A stretch of 64,000 nucleotides of DNA, from positions 249,277 to 313,276 of the forward strand of contig NZ_FQYY01000004.1 in the NCBI RefSeq assembly GCF_900141885.1. The letters run 5' to 3'. This document shows positions 1 through 7,775 of this stretch, piece after piece. A program made the translations under genes and the position numbers. Under the pieces are notes generated by a model that saw only the letters and a program-made list of their open reading frames with translations, ran no database searches and had not been told where the DNA came from. The DNA comes from Mesonia phycicola. Lineage in GTDB: Bacteria; Bacteroidota; Bacteroidia; Flavobacteriales; Flavobacteriaceae. The first letter of the stretch is position 1. Each line of letters opens with the position of its first letter.

Positions 1-459
1 AAACACTTTAATAAGCTTGTGATCTTTTAAAATTTTAAGCAAAGTGTTTCTTGTTACTGTATCTCTTGAGGCCAAACTTCCATAAATTAATACATTAGAG
101 GTTTTACATATGTTAGAGATTTTATCTGAATATGCTATTGCATCCCAAGCTACAGATTTTTTAATATCATAAGTGGCACAACCATTTTTATCTAACGATA
201 CTAGTACTTTACCTGTTTGTAAATTTTCTACCTCACTAACTGCCTCTGTATTTACTCCTTTTTCTTTCATAAAAGAGAGTAATTGGCTACCGTCTTCATC
301 TTTACCTACAGCACTAATTACTGCTACAGGAAAACCAAAAGAGTTTAACCTTAATGCAATATTTAATGGTGCTCCTCCTATTTTCTTTTCATCACCAAAA
401 ACATCAAACAACACCTCCCCAAAACTCACAAAATTAATATCTGTATTTTGAAACATCAT
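1..459 (-). CDS. PfkB-family sugar kinase, probable fructokinase (partial, cut by window edge)
   Basis: The frame reads from ATG at 459 (or the adjacent ATG at 456) to the left edge without a stop, giving 153 codons of a protein that normally has about 300. The start matches PfkB/ribokinase sugar kinases: a hydrophobic strand ending in FGEVLFDV, the sugar-binding GGAPLNIALRL motif at residues 28-38, then VAVISAVGKDEDG. The ATP-binding C-terminal half with the catalytic Asp lies outside the window. It begins 22 bp after mannitol 2-dehydrogenase on the same strand, so the two are probably co-transcribed. That context points to phosphorylation of the fructose made from mannitol. A mannitol 2-dehydrogenase plus fructokinase route is known from marine flavobacteria such as Zobellia. 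The family is sure; fructose as substrate is inferred. Confidence 0.88.
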   Translation of the reverse strand, partial: MMFQNTDINFVSFGEVLFDVFGDEKKIGGAPLNIALRLNSFGFPVAVISAVGKDEDGSQLLSFMKEKGVNTEAVSEVENLQTGKVLVSLDKNGCATYDIKKSVAWDAIAYSDKISNICKTSNVLIYGSLASRDTVTRNTLLKILKDHKLIKVF

Positions 460-481
460 AGCTTTATATTTTTTAAACTCT

Positions 482-1978
482 TTAAACTAATGCTGCAGAA
501 ATATTAATTTCTTGTATACAGTCTTTAATTGATTTATTTCTTACTTTATTTAGTGCACTTACAAATGCATTTACAAACACATCGTTATTTACCAAGTCTC
601 CAAAAATTGAATTAATTTCTAGAAACGCTATTGGATTTTTATGAGAAAGCTCTGCTGCTTTTATCAGTGTGTCTTTCATTACATCTTTAATCTCATAAGT
701 ATTATTATTTTCATCTACCCCATCATTATACTTACACCAAGCAGCAATAACCAATGTTATTCTGTCTATATTTTGATTTCCTTTTAATTGATCTCTTAAA
801 GTAGATAATAAGAAAATTGGAATTTTAGCAGAGCTTTCTAAGCAAATTCTACTAATTAAATCTTTGATATAAACATTTTGAAATCTATCTAACAAAGTTT
901 GTTTATAAGCATCTAAATCCATTCCGTCTAAAGATCCAAGAGTTGGCGTTACTTCAACATCCATAAAATCTTTTAAAAATTTACTAAAATCTTTATCGGT
1001 AGCTACCTGATCTATGGTATTATAACCGTGTAATGCACCTAAAATACCTAAACAACTATGCCCAGCATTTAATAACCTAAGTTTCATATTTTCATAAGGC
1101 AATACGTTTTCTACAAACTGTACACCTACTTTTTCCCAAGCTGGACGGCCAGATACAAAATGATCTTCTACTACCCATTGGTTAAACGGCTCACATACTA
1201 CAGGCCACTTGTCTTCTATTTGAAATTTTTCTTTTAAGGTTTCTATATCTTCTGCTACGGTTACAGGAGTAATTCTATCTACCATTGCATTAGGAAAAGA
1301 GACATTTTCTTGCACCCAGTCTACCAATTCTGGTTCTGCTTTTTTTATAAATTCTGTTAGTGCTTTTTTAGCTACTTCTCCGTTTTCTTGAATATTATCG
1401 CAAGACTGGATGGTTAAACCATGCTCTCCTCTAGTTTTTCTTAATTTTAAGGCCTGAGTTATATAACCAAACACTGTTTTAGGTGCCTCTGGATTTTCTA
1501 AATCTTGCTGTATTAGCGGATTTGAAAAATCAAACTTACCAGTCCCTTCATTTAAATTATATCCGCCTTCTGTAATGGTAAGAGAAATTATTTTAATATC
1601 TGGGTGCGCAATTTTTTCTATAACTGCTGAAGGGTTTTCTGGTCCAAAAATAAATTCTACAATAGAACCTATTACTTTTGCCGTAAACGTACCATCTAAC
1701 TCTTTTATCATTAACGTATACAATCCATCTTGATCTTTTAGTACTTTGTAAATTTTCTGATCAAAATCCATTAACCCTACCCCGCAAATACCACAATCTA
1801 ACACGCCGTGATTTTGCATTAACTCGTGCGCATAAAACGCTTGATGTGATCTATGAAAATTACCAACACCTATATGAACTATACTTGTGGTAATACTATC
1901 TCTATTATAAGTTGGCTTCTCTACTCTAGATGAGATAGCACCCATATTCTCTTGATTTAAGCCAATTAAATTTTCCAT
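482..1978 (-). CDS. Mannitol 2-dehydrogenase (long-chain polyol dehydrogenase)
   Basis: This 498-residue protein has the usual length for the NAD-dependent mannitol 2-dehydrogenase family, which oxidises D-mannitol to D-fructose in the cytoplasm. The N-terminal nucleotide-binding domain shows VHIGVGNFHRSHQ at 34-46 and TITEGGYNL at 134-142. The SCDNIQENG segment is at 192-200. The C-terminal domain carries the catalytic K-x-R-x-x-N-x-G-H pattern (K299, R301, N304, H307). Related enzymes in this family act on mannonate, tagaturonate or arabinitol, so substrate choice rests partly on context: the next gene is a PfkB kinase and the gene before it is a permease. The permease stop codon is only 2 bp upstream of this start, which implies translational coupling in one operon. 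Confidence 0.93.
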   Translation of the reverse strand: MENLIGLNQENMGAISSRVEKPTYNRDSITTSIVHIGVGNFHRSHQAFYAHELMQNHGVLDCGICGVGLMDFDQKIYKVLKDQDGLYTLMIKELDGTFTAKVIGSIVEFIFGPENPSAVIEKIAHPDIKIISLTITEGGYNLNEGTGKFDFSNPLIQQDLENPEAPKTVFGYITQALKLRKTRGEHGLTIQSCDNIQENGEVAKKALTEFIKKAEPELVDWVQENVSFPNAMVDRITPVTVAEDIETLKEKFQIEDKWPVVCEPFNQWVVEDHFVSGRPAWEKVGVQFVENVLPYENMKLRLLNAGHSCLGILGALHGYNTIDQVATDKDFSKFLKDFMDVEVTPTLGSLDGMDLDAYKQTLLDRFQNVYIKDLISRICLESSAKIPIFLLSTLRDQLKGNQNIDRITLVIAAWCKYNDGVDENNNTYEIKDVMKDTLIKAAELSHKNPIAFLEINSIFGDLVNNDVFVNAFVSALNKVRNKSIKDCIQEINISAALV

Positions 1979-1980
1979 AG

Positions 1981-3711
1981 TTATATATTTTCTTTTAAAT
2001 TTTTATTTACTGATTTTGTTCTTTTTAATGCCCAATATGCAGTTACAAAATACCCTAAAGTAGCTACAAAAGCATACGTATTAAAGAGTGTTTTATTTTT
2101 TAAATAATCATCAAAATTAATACTAAACATAAATGTATTTACAGCTAAAGAAACGATTACTAGTAAAAATAAAATAGAAATCACTCTTAAAACTACAGTA
2201 AACACACGTTTATCTTTTTTCTCTTTGTGATAAGTTTTAGCTTGCTCTTGCTGAAACTCTTCAATATCTTTTTGAAGTCTTTTTTCTTGGCTAATTTCTA
2301 TATCATAATTTTCTGTAGCTCCATAATATTTACACAATATGGTATATAGAATAATAGTAAAAATCCAAGTAGGAATAAATAAGTAATAAAAAGACATAAA
2401 ATTTAAAGCATTTAAACCTATCCCGAAAACTAAACCTAACACCCAAGAAGCTATTGCAGGTTTGCTAGTTTTTAAATTTTTGTAATGCGCCCAATATCTA
2501 GTAAATCCTATTTTCGGAAAAATATAATGCTCTGCAAAAACTATAGCTCCTACTGGTATCACTAATAATCCTGCATAAGTTAATAAAGGAAGAATTCTAC
2601 TAAATACAAATGGAAAGCAAGCTACTATCACCGTAAAAAAGCCTACTATCATAGTTACTTTTTTTCTAGAATGTTTTTTAAAAATTGCTTGTGCGGCTAA
2701 TCCTGCTCTATAAAGATTGGCGTTTGCGGTGGTCCACCCTGCTACAATTACAATTACAAATCCAGATGCTCCCAAAGCTTTGTAAGCAACATCTCCCGGA
2801 TCTAAATTTACCACGCTGTCTTTTAATAATATTGCTGCACCTGCGCCCATAACTCCCGCAGCTATCCAGGCAAGGTAATGACCAAATAACATTCCGAAAC
2901 TAGAATACAAACCGTAAGAAGATTTTTTTGCAAACCTAAACAGAGCCATATCAATTAAGCCTAGGTGAGTAATGCTGTTTGCAGCCCAAGCAAAACCAAT
3001 TACTTCTATTAATCCTATTCCTTCTTCTCCTGTGTCTGTTACTCCTTTCCAAATAGAATTATTTCCTATATGTAAAAAATCACTCCAACCAGTTATAGAA
3101 GTGCTTCCTAAAACATTATGAGATAAAGCAGGTAGTAACTCAAAAGCTCCAGATAAAAACAATACAAATAACCAAGGTGCACAAATACTAGAAAAATCTG
3201 CCACCGTTTTAAAACCATAAATAGCTACACAAACCACCACAGCTCCAACTCCTATCACAATTAATATAAAGTTGATGTTTGTAGAATACCAATTTAACTG
3301 AGCTGGGATATCAAATAACAATCGTACAGCAGAGGCAGAAACTGTTATCATTGCTGCAGAAATCACTGTAAAAATTACTGCATTTGCCCAATTATACAAT
3401 TTAGACATAGAGTCTCCTGCAATTTTATTTAGGTAGGTATACAAACTTAATCTTGTTTGTACAGCAATTGGCGCAGTAACAAACGTCCACGTTAAAACTG
3501 CTAAAATATTCCCTATTAACAACCCTAATAAAATATCTTTTGTGGTTGCACCTAACGCAACAAACGTTGCTCCAATAACAAATTCTGTAGCTGCAATATG
3601 CTCTCCAGAAAAAAGACCTGCAAAATACTTTCCTCCGTGTAGTTTATGTTTTGCTACCGGAAGCTGCTCTTCGTTAAGAGAATCTAAATTTGCTTTTAAT
3701 ATATTTTTCAT
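1981..3711 (-). CDS. NCS1-family (purine/cytosine permease-like) transporter of the mannitol operon
   Basis: A 576-residue polytopic inner-membrane protein with about 12 hydrophobic segments in residues 35-455. It resembles the nucleobase:cation symporter-1 family (cytosine/purine/allantoin permeases) in the N-terminal GEHIAATEFVIGATFVALG segment and the GxxFG-rich middle helices. Beyond the usual core there is a charged, probably cytoplasmic stretch at about 465-505 (rich in E, K and Q) followed by two further membrane segments, making it longer than typical members. It is the first gene of the operon with mannitol 2-dehydrogenase and a PfkB kinase, so it is the obvious candidate for mannitol uptake, although classical NCS1 substrates are nucleobases and hydantoins. 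The family call is firm; the substrate is inferred from context only. ATG at 3711. Confidence 0.8.
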   Translation of the reverse strand: MKNILKANLDSLNEEQLPVAKHKLHGGKYFAGLFSGEHIAATEFVIGATFVALGATTKDILLGLLIGNILAVLTWTFVTAPIAVQTRLSLYTYLNKIAGDSMSKLYNWANAVIFTVISAAMITVSASAVRLLFDIPAQLNWYSTNINFILIVIGVGAVVVCVAIYGFKTVADFSSICAPWLFVLFLSGAFELLPALSHNVLGSTSITGWSDFLHIGNNSIWKGVTDTGEEGIGLIEVIGFAWAANSITHLGLIDMALFRFAKKSSYGLYSSFGMLFGHYLAWIAAGVMGAGAAILLKDSVVNLDPGDVAYKALGASGFVIVIVAGWTTANANLYRAGLAAQAIFKKHSRKKVTMIVGFFTVIVACFPFVFSRILPLLTYAGLLVIPVGAIVFAEHYIFPKIGFTRYWAHYKNLKTSKPAIASWVLGLVFGIGLNALNFMSFYYLFIPTWIFTIILYTILCKYYGATENYDIEISQEKRLQKDIEEFQQEQAKTYHKEKKDKRVFTVVLRVISILFLLVIVSLAVNTFMFSINFDDYLKNKTLFNTYAFVATLGYFVTAYWALKRTKSVNKNLKENI

Positions 3712-3758
3712 ATTAATAATACACCTATTATTTTTTTAAGCTGATGTGAATTTCTCTT

Positions 3759-3774
3759 GATTTTTATAAAAATC
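3759..3774. promoter_or_regulatory. Perfect 16 bp palindrome GATTTTTATAAAAATC next to CGTTTTCG
   Basis: An exact two-fold symmetric sequence lies about 50 bp upstream of the transporter ATG, followed at once by CGTTTTCG (3774-3781). The position suits an operator overlapping the core promoter of the mannitol operon. AT-rich palindromes can arise by chance, so this is tentative. Confidence 0.35.
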
Positions 3775-3884
3775 GTTTTCGTGAAATTTCAATAGTATTT
3801 AAACTTATAAATATTTTACAACTATTAATTGCGTCTAAATTTAATACCATATTACAACTTATGTAAAAACTTCTTTAATTTTAC

Positions 3885-3903
3885 AAACGTACTTTTTACG
3901 TTT
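3885..3903. promoter_or_regulatory. Inverted repeat AAACGT-N7-ACGTTT, copy 1
   Basis: Six-base arms AAACGT (3885-3890) and ACGTTT (3898-3903) flank a 7-base spacer. The same arms and the same spacing recur at 4016-4034 in the same gap, while the spacer sequences differ, as expected for a dimeric regulator site. It lies about 175 bp upstream of the transporter start. The regulator is not identifiable from the window. Confidence 0.5.
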
Positions 3904-4015
3904 AAAATTCAAATGTATTAAATTAATATTAATTTGTCTTTATTTTTTAATTTATTTACTTTAAATGTTTGTTTAATTATATATTTCATAATCAAAAACT
4001 ACTAATTACAAGTAA

Positions 4016-4034
4016 AAACGTTAATGATACGTTT
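4016..4034. promoter_or_regulatory. Inverted repeat AAACGT-N7-ACGTTT, copy 2
   Basis: Identical arms and spacing to the site at 3885-3903, with a different spacer (TAATGAT). The two centres are 131 bp apart, a distance that would allow DNA looping. It lies about 110 bp upstream of the uvrA ATG, so control of either divergent gene is possible; the mannitol operon is the likelier target because it is a substrate-inducible type of operon. Confidence 0.5.
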
Positions 4035-4118
4035 AATAATAATGCAGACTGGATTTTTGTAATTTTTAATTTTATCAAAGCTTTAAGAGACGTTCTTTCT
4101 TAATTTCAAGACTTTGAG

Positions 4119-4126
4119 TAACTTCG
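4119..4126 (+). promoter_or_regulatory. uvrA -7 box (TAACTTCG)
   Basis: TAACTTCG differs from the Bacteroidota -7 consensus TAnnTTTG at one base and ends 17 nt before the ATG at 4144. It overlaps the alternative TTG at 4114, which helps to exclude that codon as the start. No clear TTG -33 box is visible. Confidence 0.45.
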
Positions 4127-4143
4127 CAATCTTGCATAAAATT

Positions 4144-6975
4144 ATGGCGAATTTCGACGAAAATATAGAAGTACAGGGTGCACGAGTGCACAATCTTAAA
4201 GATATAGATGTAACCATACCAAGAGAAAAATTGGTAGTAATTACAGGACTTTCTGGATCTGGTAAATCATCTTTAGCGTTTGATACAATTTACGCAGAAG
4301 GGCAACGTAGATACATTGAAACTTTTTCGGCTTATGCTAGACAATTTTTAGGTGGCCTAGAGCGTCCAGATGTAGATAAAATAGATGGTCTTTCCCCTGT
4401 AATTGCTATCGAGCAAAAAACTACGAGTAAAAGTCCGCGTAGTACAGTAGGTACTATTACAGAAATTTACGATTTTTTACGTTTACTATACGCTCGTGCT
4501 AGTGATGCTTACAGCTATAAAACTGGCGAAAAAATGGTTAGTTATAGTGACGAGCAAATAAAAAATCTTATAAAAAAAGACTTTAGTGGTAAACGCATTA
4601 ACATTCTTTCTCCAATTATTCGTTCTAGAAAAGGTCATTATCGTGAATTATTTGAGCAAATTGCCAAGCAAGGCTTTTTAAAAGTAAGAACCGATGGTGA
4701 AGTACGTGATATAGAAAAAGGAATGAAACTTGACCGTTACAAAACTCATGATATTGAAATTGTTATCGATAGAATGAAGATTAGTAATGACGAGAAATTA
4801 GACAAACGCCTCTCGCAGAGTATTAATACTGCAATGAATCAGGGAGACAACGTTTTAATGATTCTAGATCAAGATTCTAATGAGATTAGGTATTTCAGTA
4901 GAAATTTAATGTGCCCAACTAGTGGTATTTCTTACCCTAACCCAGAGCCTAATAATTTCTCTTTTAACTCACCAAAAGGTGCCTGCCCAAAATGTAATGG
5001 TATTGGTTCTTTGTATGAAGTAAATCTGCATAAAATAATACCAGACGATTCTAAATCTATAAAAAGTGGAGGATTAGAACCACACGGACCGCAAAAGAAA
5101 AATTGGGCGTTTAAGCAAATGGAATTAATTGCACAGCGTTTCGACTTTAAACTTTCAGATCCTATAAAAGATATCCCGAAAGAAGCCTTAGAAATGATTC
5201 TTCACGGAGGCAAAGAAAAATTCAACATTCAATCTAAAGAATTGGGGGTAACACGTTCTTATAAAATAGATTTTGAAGGGGTTGCTACTTTTATAGAAAG
5301 CACTTACCACAATAATGACTCTGCTTCTCTTAAACGATGGGCAAAAGCTTATATGGACAAAGTAGAGTGTCCAGAATGTGAAGGTAGTCGTTTGCAAAAA
5401 GAATCGCTTTATTTTAAAGTGAACCAACAAAATATTGCCGAGTTAGCTCAAAAAGATATTCTAGAACTAACCGATTGGTTTGAAAAACTTCCGAAGAAAC
5501 TCAGTAAAAATCAATGGAAAATTGCAGAAGAGATTGTAAAAGAGATTACCACACGTTTACAATTTTTAGTAGATGTAGGGTTGACATATTTGTCGCTAAA
5601 TCGCGGTTCTAAATCCCTTTCTGGAGGTGAAGCACAACGTATTAGATTAGCCACCCAAATAGGCTCTCAATTAGTAGGTGTACTTTATATTTTAGATGAA
5701 CCAAGCATAGGTTTACATCAGCGTGACAACGAAAAATTAATTAACTCTCTTGTTTCTCTGCGTGATGTTGGTAACTCTGTTATAGTGGTAGAACATGATA
5801 AAGATATGATAGAACGTGCCGATCATGTAATAGATATTGGCCCGTTTGCAGGAAAACACGGAGGAGAAATTATTAGTGAAGGTACCCCAGAAGAAATTAA
5901 AAAACACAATACACTTACCGCTTCATACCTTAACGGAACCAAAGAAATTAAAGTTCCTAATAAAAGACGAGAAGGAAATGGTAAGTTTATTGAACTAAAA
6001 GGTGCTACAGGTAACAACCTAAAAAATGTTTCTATAAAATTACCTCTAGGCCAAATGATCGTGGTTACAGGAGTTTCTGGTAGCGGAAAATCTACTTTAA
6101 TTAACGAAACCCTCTACCCTATTATGAACGCTCATTATTTTAATGGTGTTAAAGAACCTATGCCTTATAAAACTATTAAAGGTTTAGATAATTGTGATAA
6201 GGTCATAGATATTAATCAAACACCAATTGGTAGAACACCACGTTCTAATCCTGCAACATATTCGGGTGTTTTTTCTGAAATACGAAGCCTTTTTGCTAAA
6301 ACTCCAGAAGCACAAATTAGAGGTTACAAACCAGGAAGATTTAGTTTCAATGTAAAAGGCGGTAGATGTGAAACTTGTAAAGGTGGCGGACTTCGAGTTA
6401 TAGAAATGAACTTTTTACCAGATGTGTATGTAGAATGTGAAACTTGCCAAGGTAAACGTTTTAATAGAGAAACTTTAGAAATTAGATATAAAGGAAAATC
6501 TATTAGCGATGTGTTAGAAATGACCATTGATGAGGCAACAGATTTTTTTGAGCCGATTCCAAAAATTTATCGAAAACTTAAAACCATTCAAGATGTTGGT
6601 TTAGGTTATATTACTTTAGGACAACAGAGCACCACACTTTCTGGTGGTGAAGCACAACGTATAAAATTAGCTACAGAACTTTCTAAAAGAGATACTGGTA
6701 ATACGTTTTATATTTTAGATGAACCTACTACTGGTCTTCATTTTGAAGATATTCGTGTTTTAATGGAAGTATTAAATAAATTGGCAGATAAAGGAAATAC
6801 GGTTTTAATAATAGAACATAATTTAGATGTTATTAAACTAGCCGATTACATTATTGATATTGGTTATGAAGGAGGTAAAAATGGCGGACAAGTAGTTACA
6901 GACGGAACCCCTGAAGAAGTTGCTAAACATAAAAAAAGTTATACGGCTAAATTTTTAAGAAAAGAATTACATTAG
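4144..6975 (+). CDS. uvrA: UvrABC excinuclease subunit A
   Basis: The 943-residue ATPase recognises DNA damage in nucleotide excision repair. Two ABC ATPase halves are present: Walker [10 protein letters not shown] at 35-43 and GVSGSGKST in the second half, two LSGGEAQRI signatures, and Walker B motifs ending DEPSIGLH and DEPTTGLH. The C-terminal zinc module is intact (C742, C745, C765, C768; CX2CX19CX2C). In the first zinc module the second Cys is Ser (C257, S260, C281, C284), probably a lineage trait. I chose ATG 4144 over the upstream in-frame TTG at 4114 because UvrA proteins start just before [12 protein letters not shown] and because a promoter box covers 4119-4126. The LOG gene follows by 23 bp and is probably co-transcribed. 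Confidence 0.97.
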   Translation: MANFDENIEVQGARVHNLKDIDVTIPREKLVVITGLSGSGKSSLAFDTIYAEGQRRYIETFSAYARQFLGGLERPDVDKIDGLSPVIAIEQKTTSKSPRSTVGTITEIYDFLRLLYARASDAYSYKTGEKMVSYSDEQIKNLIKKDFSGKRINILSPIIRSRKGHYRELFEQIAKQGFLKVRTDGEVRDIEKGMKLDRYKTHDIEIVIDRMKISNDEKLDKRLSQSINTAMNQGDNVLMILDQDSNEIRYFSRNLMCPTSGISYPNPEPNNFSFNSPKGACPKCNGIGSLYEVNLHKIIPDDSKSIKSGGLEPHGPQKKNWAFKQMELIAQRFDFKLSDPIKDIPKEALEMILHGGKEKFNIQSKELGVTRSYKIDFEGVATFIESTYHNNDSASLKRWAKAYMDKVECPECEGSRLQKESLYFKVNQQNIAELAQKDILELTDWFEKLPKKLSKNQWKIAEEIVKEITTRLQFLVDVGLTYLSLNRGSKSLSGGEAQRIRLATQIGSQLVGVLYILDEPSIGLHQRDNEKLINSLVSLRDVGNSVIVVEHDKDMIERADHVIDIGPFAGKHGGEIISEGTPEEIKKHNTLTASYLNGTKEIKVPNKRREGNGKFIELKGATGNNLKNVSIKLPLGQMIVVTGVSGSGKSTLINETLYPIMNAHYFNGVKEPMPYKTIKGLDNCDKVIDINQTPIGRTPRSNPATYSGVFSEIRSLFAKTPEAQIRGYKPGRFSFNVKGGRCETCKGGGLRVIEMNFLPDVYVECETCQGKRFNRETLEIRYKGKSISDVLEMTIDEATDFFEPIPKIYRKLKTIQDVGLGYITLGQQSTTLSGGEAQRIKLATELSKRDTGNTFYILDEPTTGLHFEDIRVLMEVLNKLADKGNTVLIIEHNLDVIKLADYIIDIGYEGGKNGGQVVTDGTPEEVAKHKKSYTAKFLRKELH

Positions 6976-6998
6976 TCTTTAGATAATAAATTACAACT

Positions 6999-7694
6999 AT
7001 GAGTACATTAAGAAATACCAACCATAAAAGTTGGAACGAAATAAAAATTAACGATAGCTGGGCACTTTTTAAAATTATGAGTGAATTTGTGCACGGCTAT
7101 GAGCGTATGAGTGCTATTGGCCCTTGTGTATCTATATTTGGTTCTGCCAGAACTAACCCAGAACATAAATACTACAAATTAGCTACAGAAGTGGCAGAAA
7201 AAATTGTAGAACACGGCTACGGAGTAATTACTGGTGGTGGTCCTGGTATTATGGAGGCTGGTAATAAAGGTGCACATTTAGCAGGCGGTACTTCTGTAGG
7301 TTTAAATATAGACTTACCTTTTGAGCAGCACGATAATCCATACATAGACAAAGATAAAAATCTAGATTTTGATTACTTTTTTGTGCGTAAAGTAATGTTT
7401 GTAAAATACTCGCAAGGTTTTGTGGTAATGCCTGGTGGTTTTGGTACTTTAGATGAATTATTTGAAGCAATTACCCTTATACAAACTCATAAAATTGATA
7501 AATTTCCTATTATATTAGTTGGTCATGAGTTTTGGGATGGTTTATTAGATTGGGTAAAAACTACTCTTTTAGATAGTTTTAAAAATATTAGTGCTAACGA
7601 TATGGATTTGGTACAAGTAGTAGATACTGCAGATGAAGTGATAGATATTCTAAATAAATTCTACAATCAATATAATCTAAGTCCTAATTTTTAG
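6999..7694 (+). CDS. LOG-family protein (TIGR00730 type nucleotide phosphoribohydrolase)
   Basis: This 231-residue protein has the two hallmark motifs of the LOG family, GGGPGIMEAGNKGA and PGGFGTLDELFE, on a Rossmann-like fold. Members hydrolyse nucleoside 5-prime monophosphates such as cytokinin ribotides or AMP to the free base and ribose phosphate; older annotations call them lysine decarboxylases in error. The N-terminal extension before FGSARTNPEHKYY fits the bacterial type. It follows uvrA by 23 bp on the same strand and has no separate promoter that I can see. The physiological substrate cannot be told from sequence. Confidence 0.85.
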   Translation: MSTLRNTNHKSWNEIKINDSWALFKIMSEFVHGYERMSAIGPCVSIFGSARTNPEHKYYKLATEVAEKIVEHGYGVITGGGPGIMEAGNKGAHLAGGTSVGLNIDLPFEQHDNPYIDKDKNLDFDYFFVRKVMFVKYSQGFVVMPGGFGTLDELFEAITLIQTHKIDKFPIILVGHEFWDGLLDWVKTTLLDSFKNISANDMDLVQVVDTADEVIDILNKFYNQYNLSPNF

Positions 7695-7775
7695 AATTTA
7701 TACTACATTGAGCGTTAATACGTTATAAATTTACTATTTGGCCTATTTTGAAATGTTTTTAAACCCTCGGTAAGA

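Larger units (their letters stand above)
3712..4143. other. Long AT-rich divergent control region
   Basis: This 432 bp gene-free interval separates the mannitol operon from uvrA. It is very AT-rich and holds no credible open frame. It contains two copies of AAACGT-N7-ACGTTT, a perfect 16 bp palindrome with an adjacent CGTTTTCG, and a uvrA-side promoter box, each listed separately. I found no perfect TAnnTTTG box for the transporter on the minus strand. Confidence 0.7.

Noticed and set aside
173-451. Plus-strand open frame of 92 codons at the left edge
   Set aside because: It lies entirely opposite the PfkB kinase, whose motifs are clear on the minus strand.
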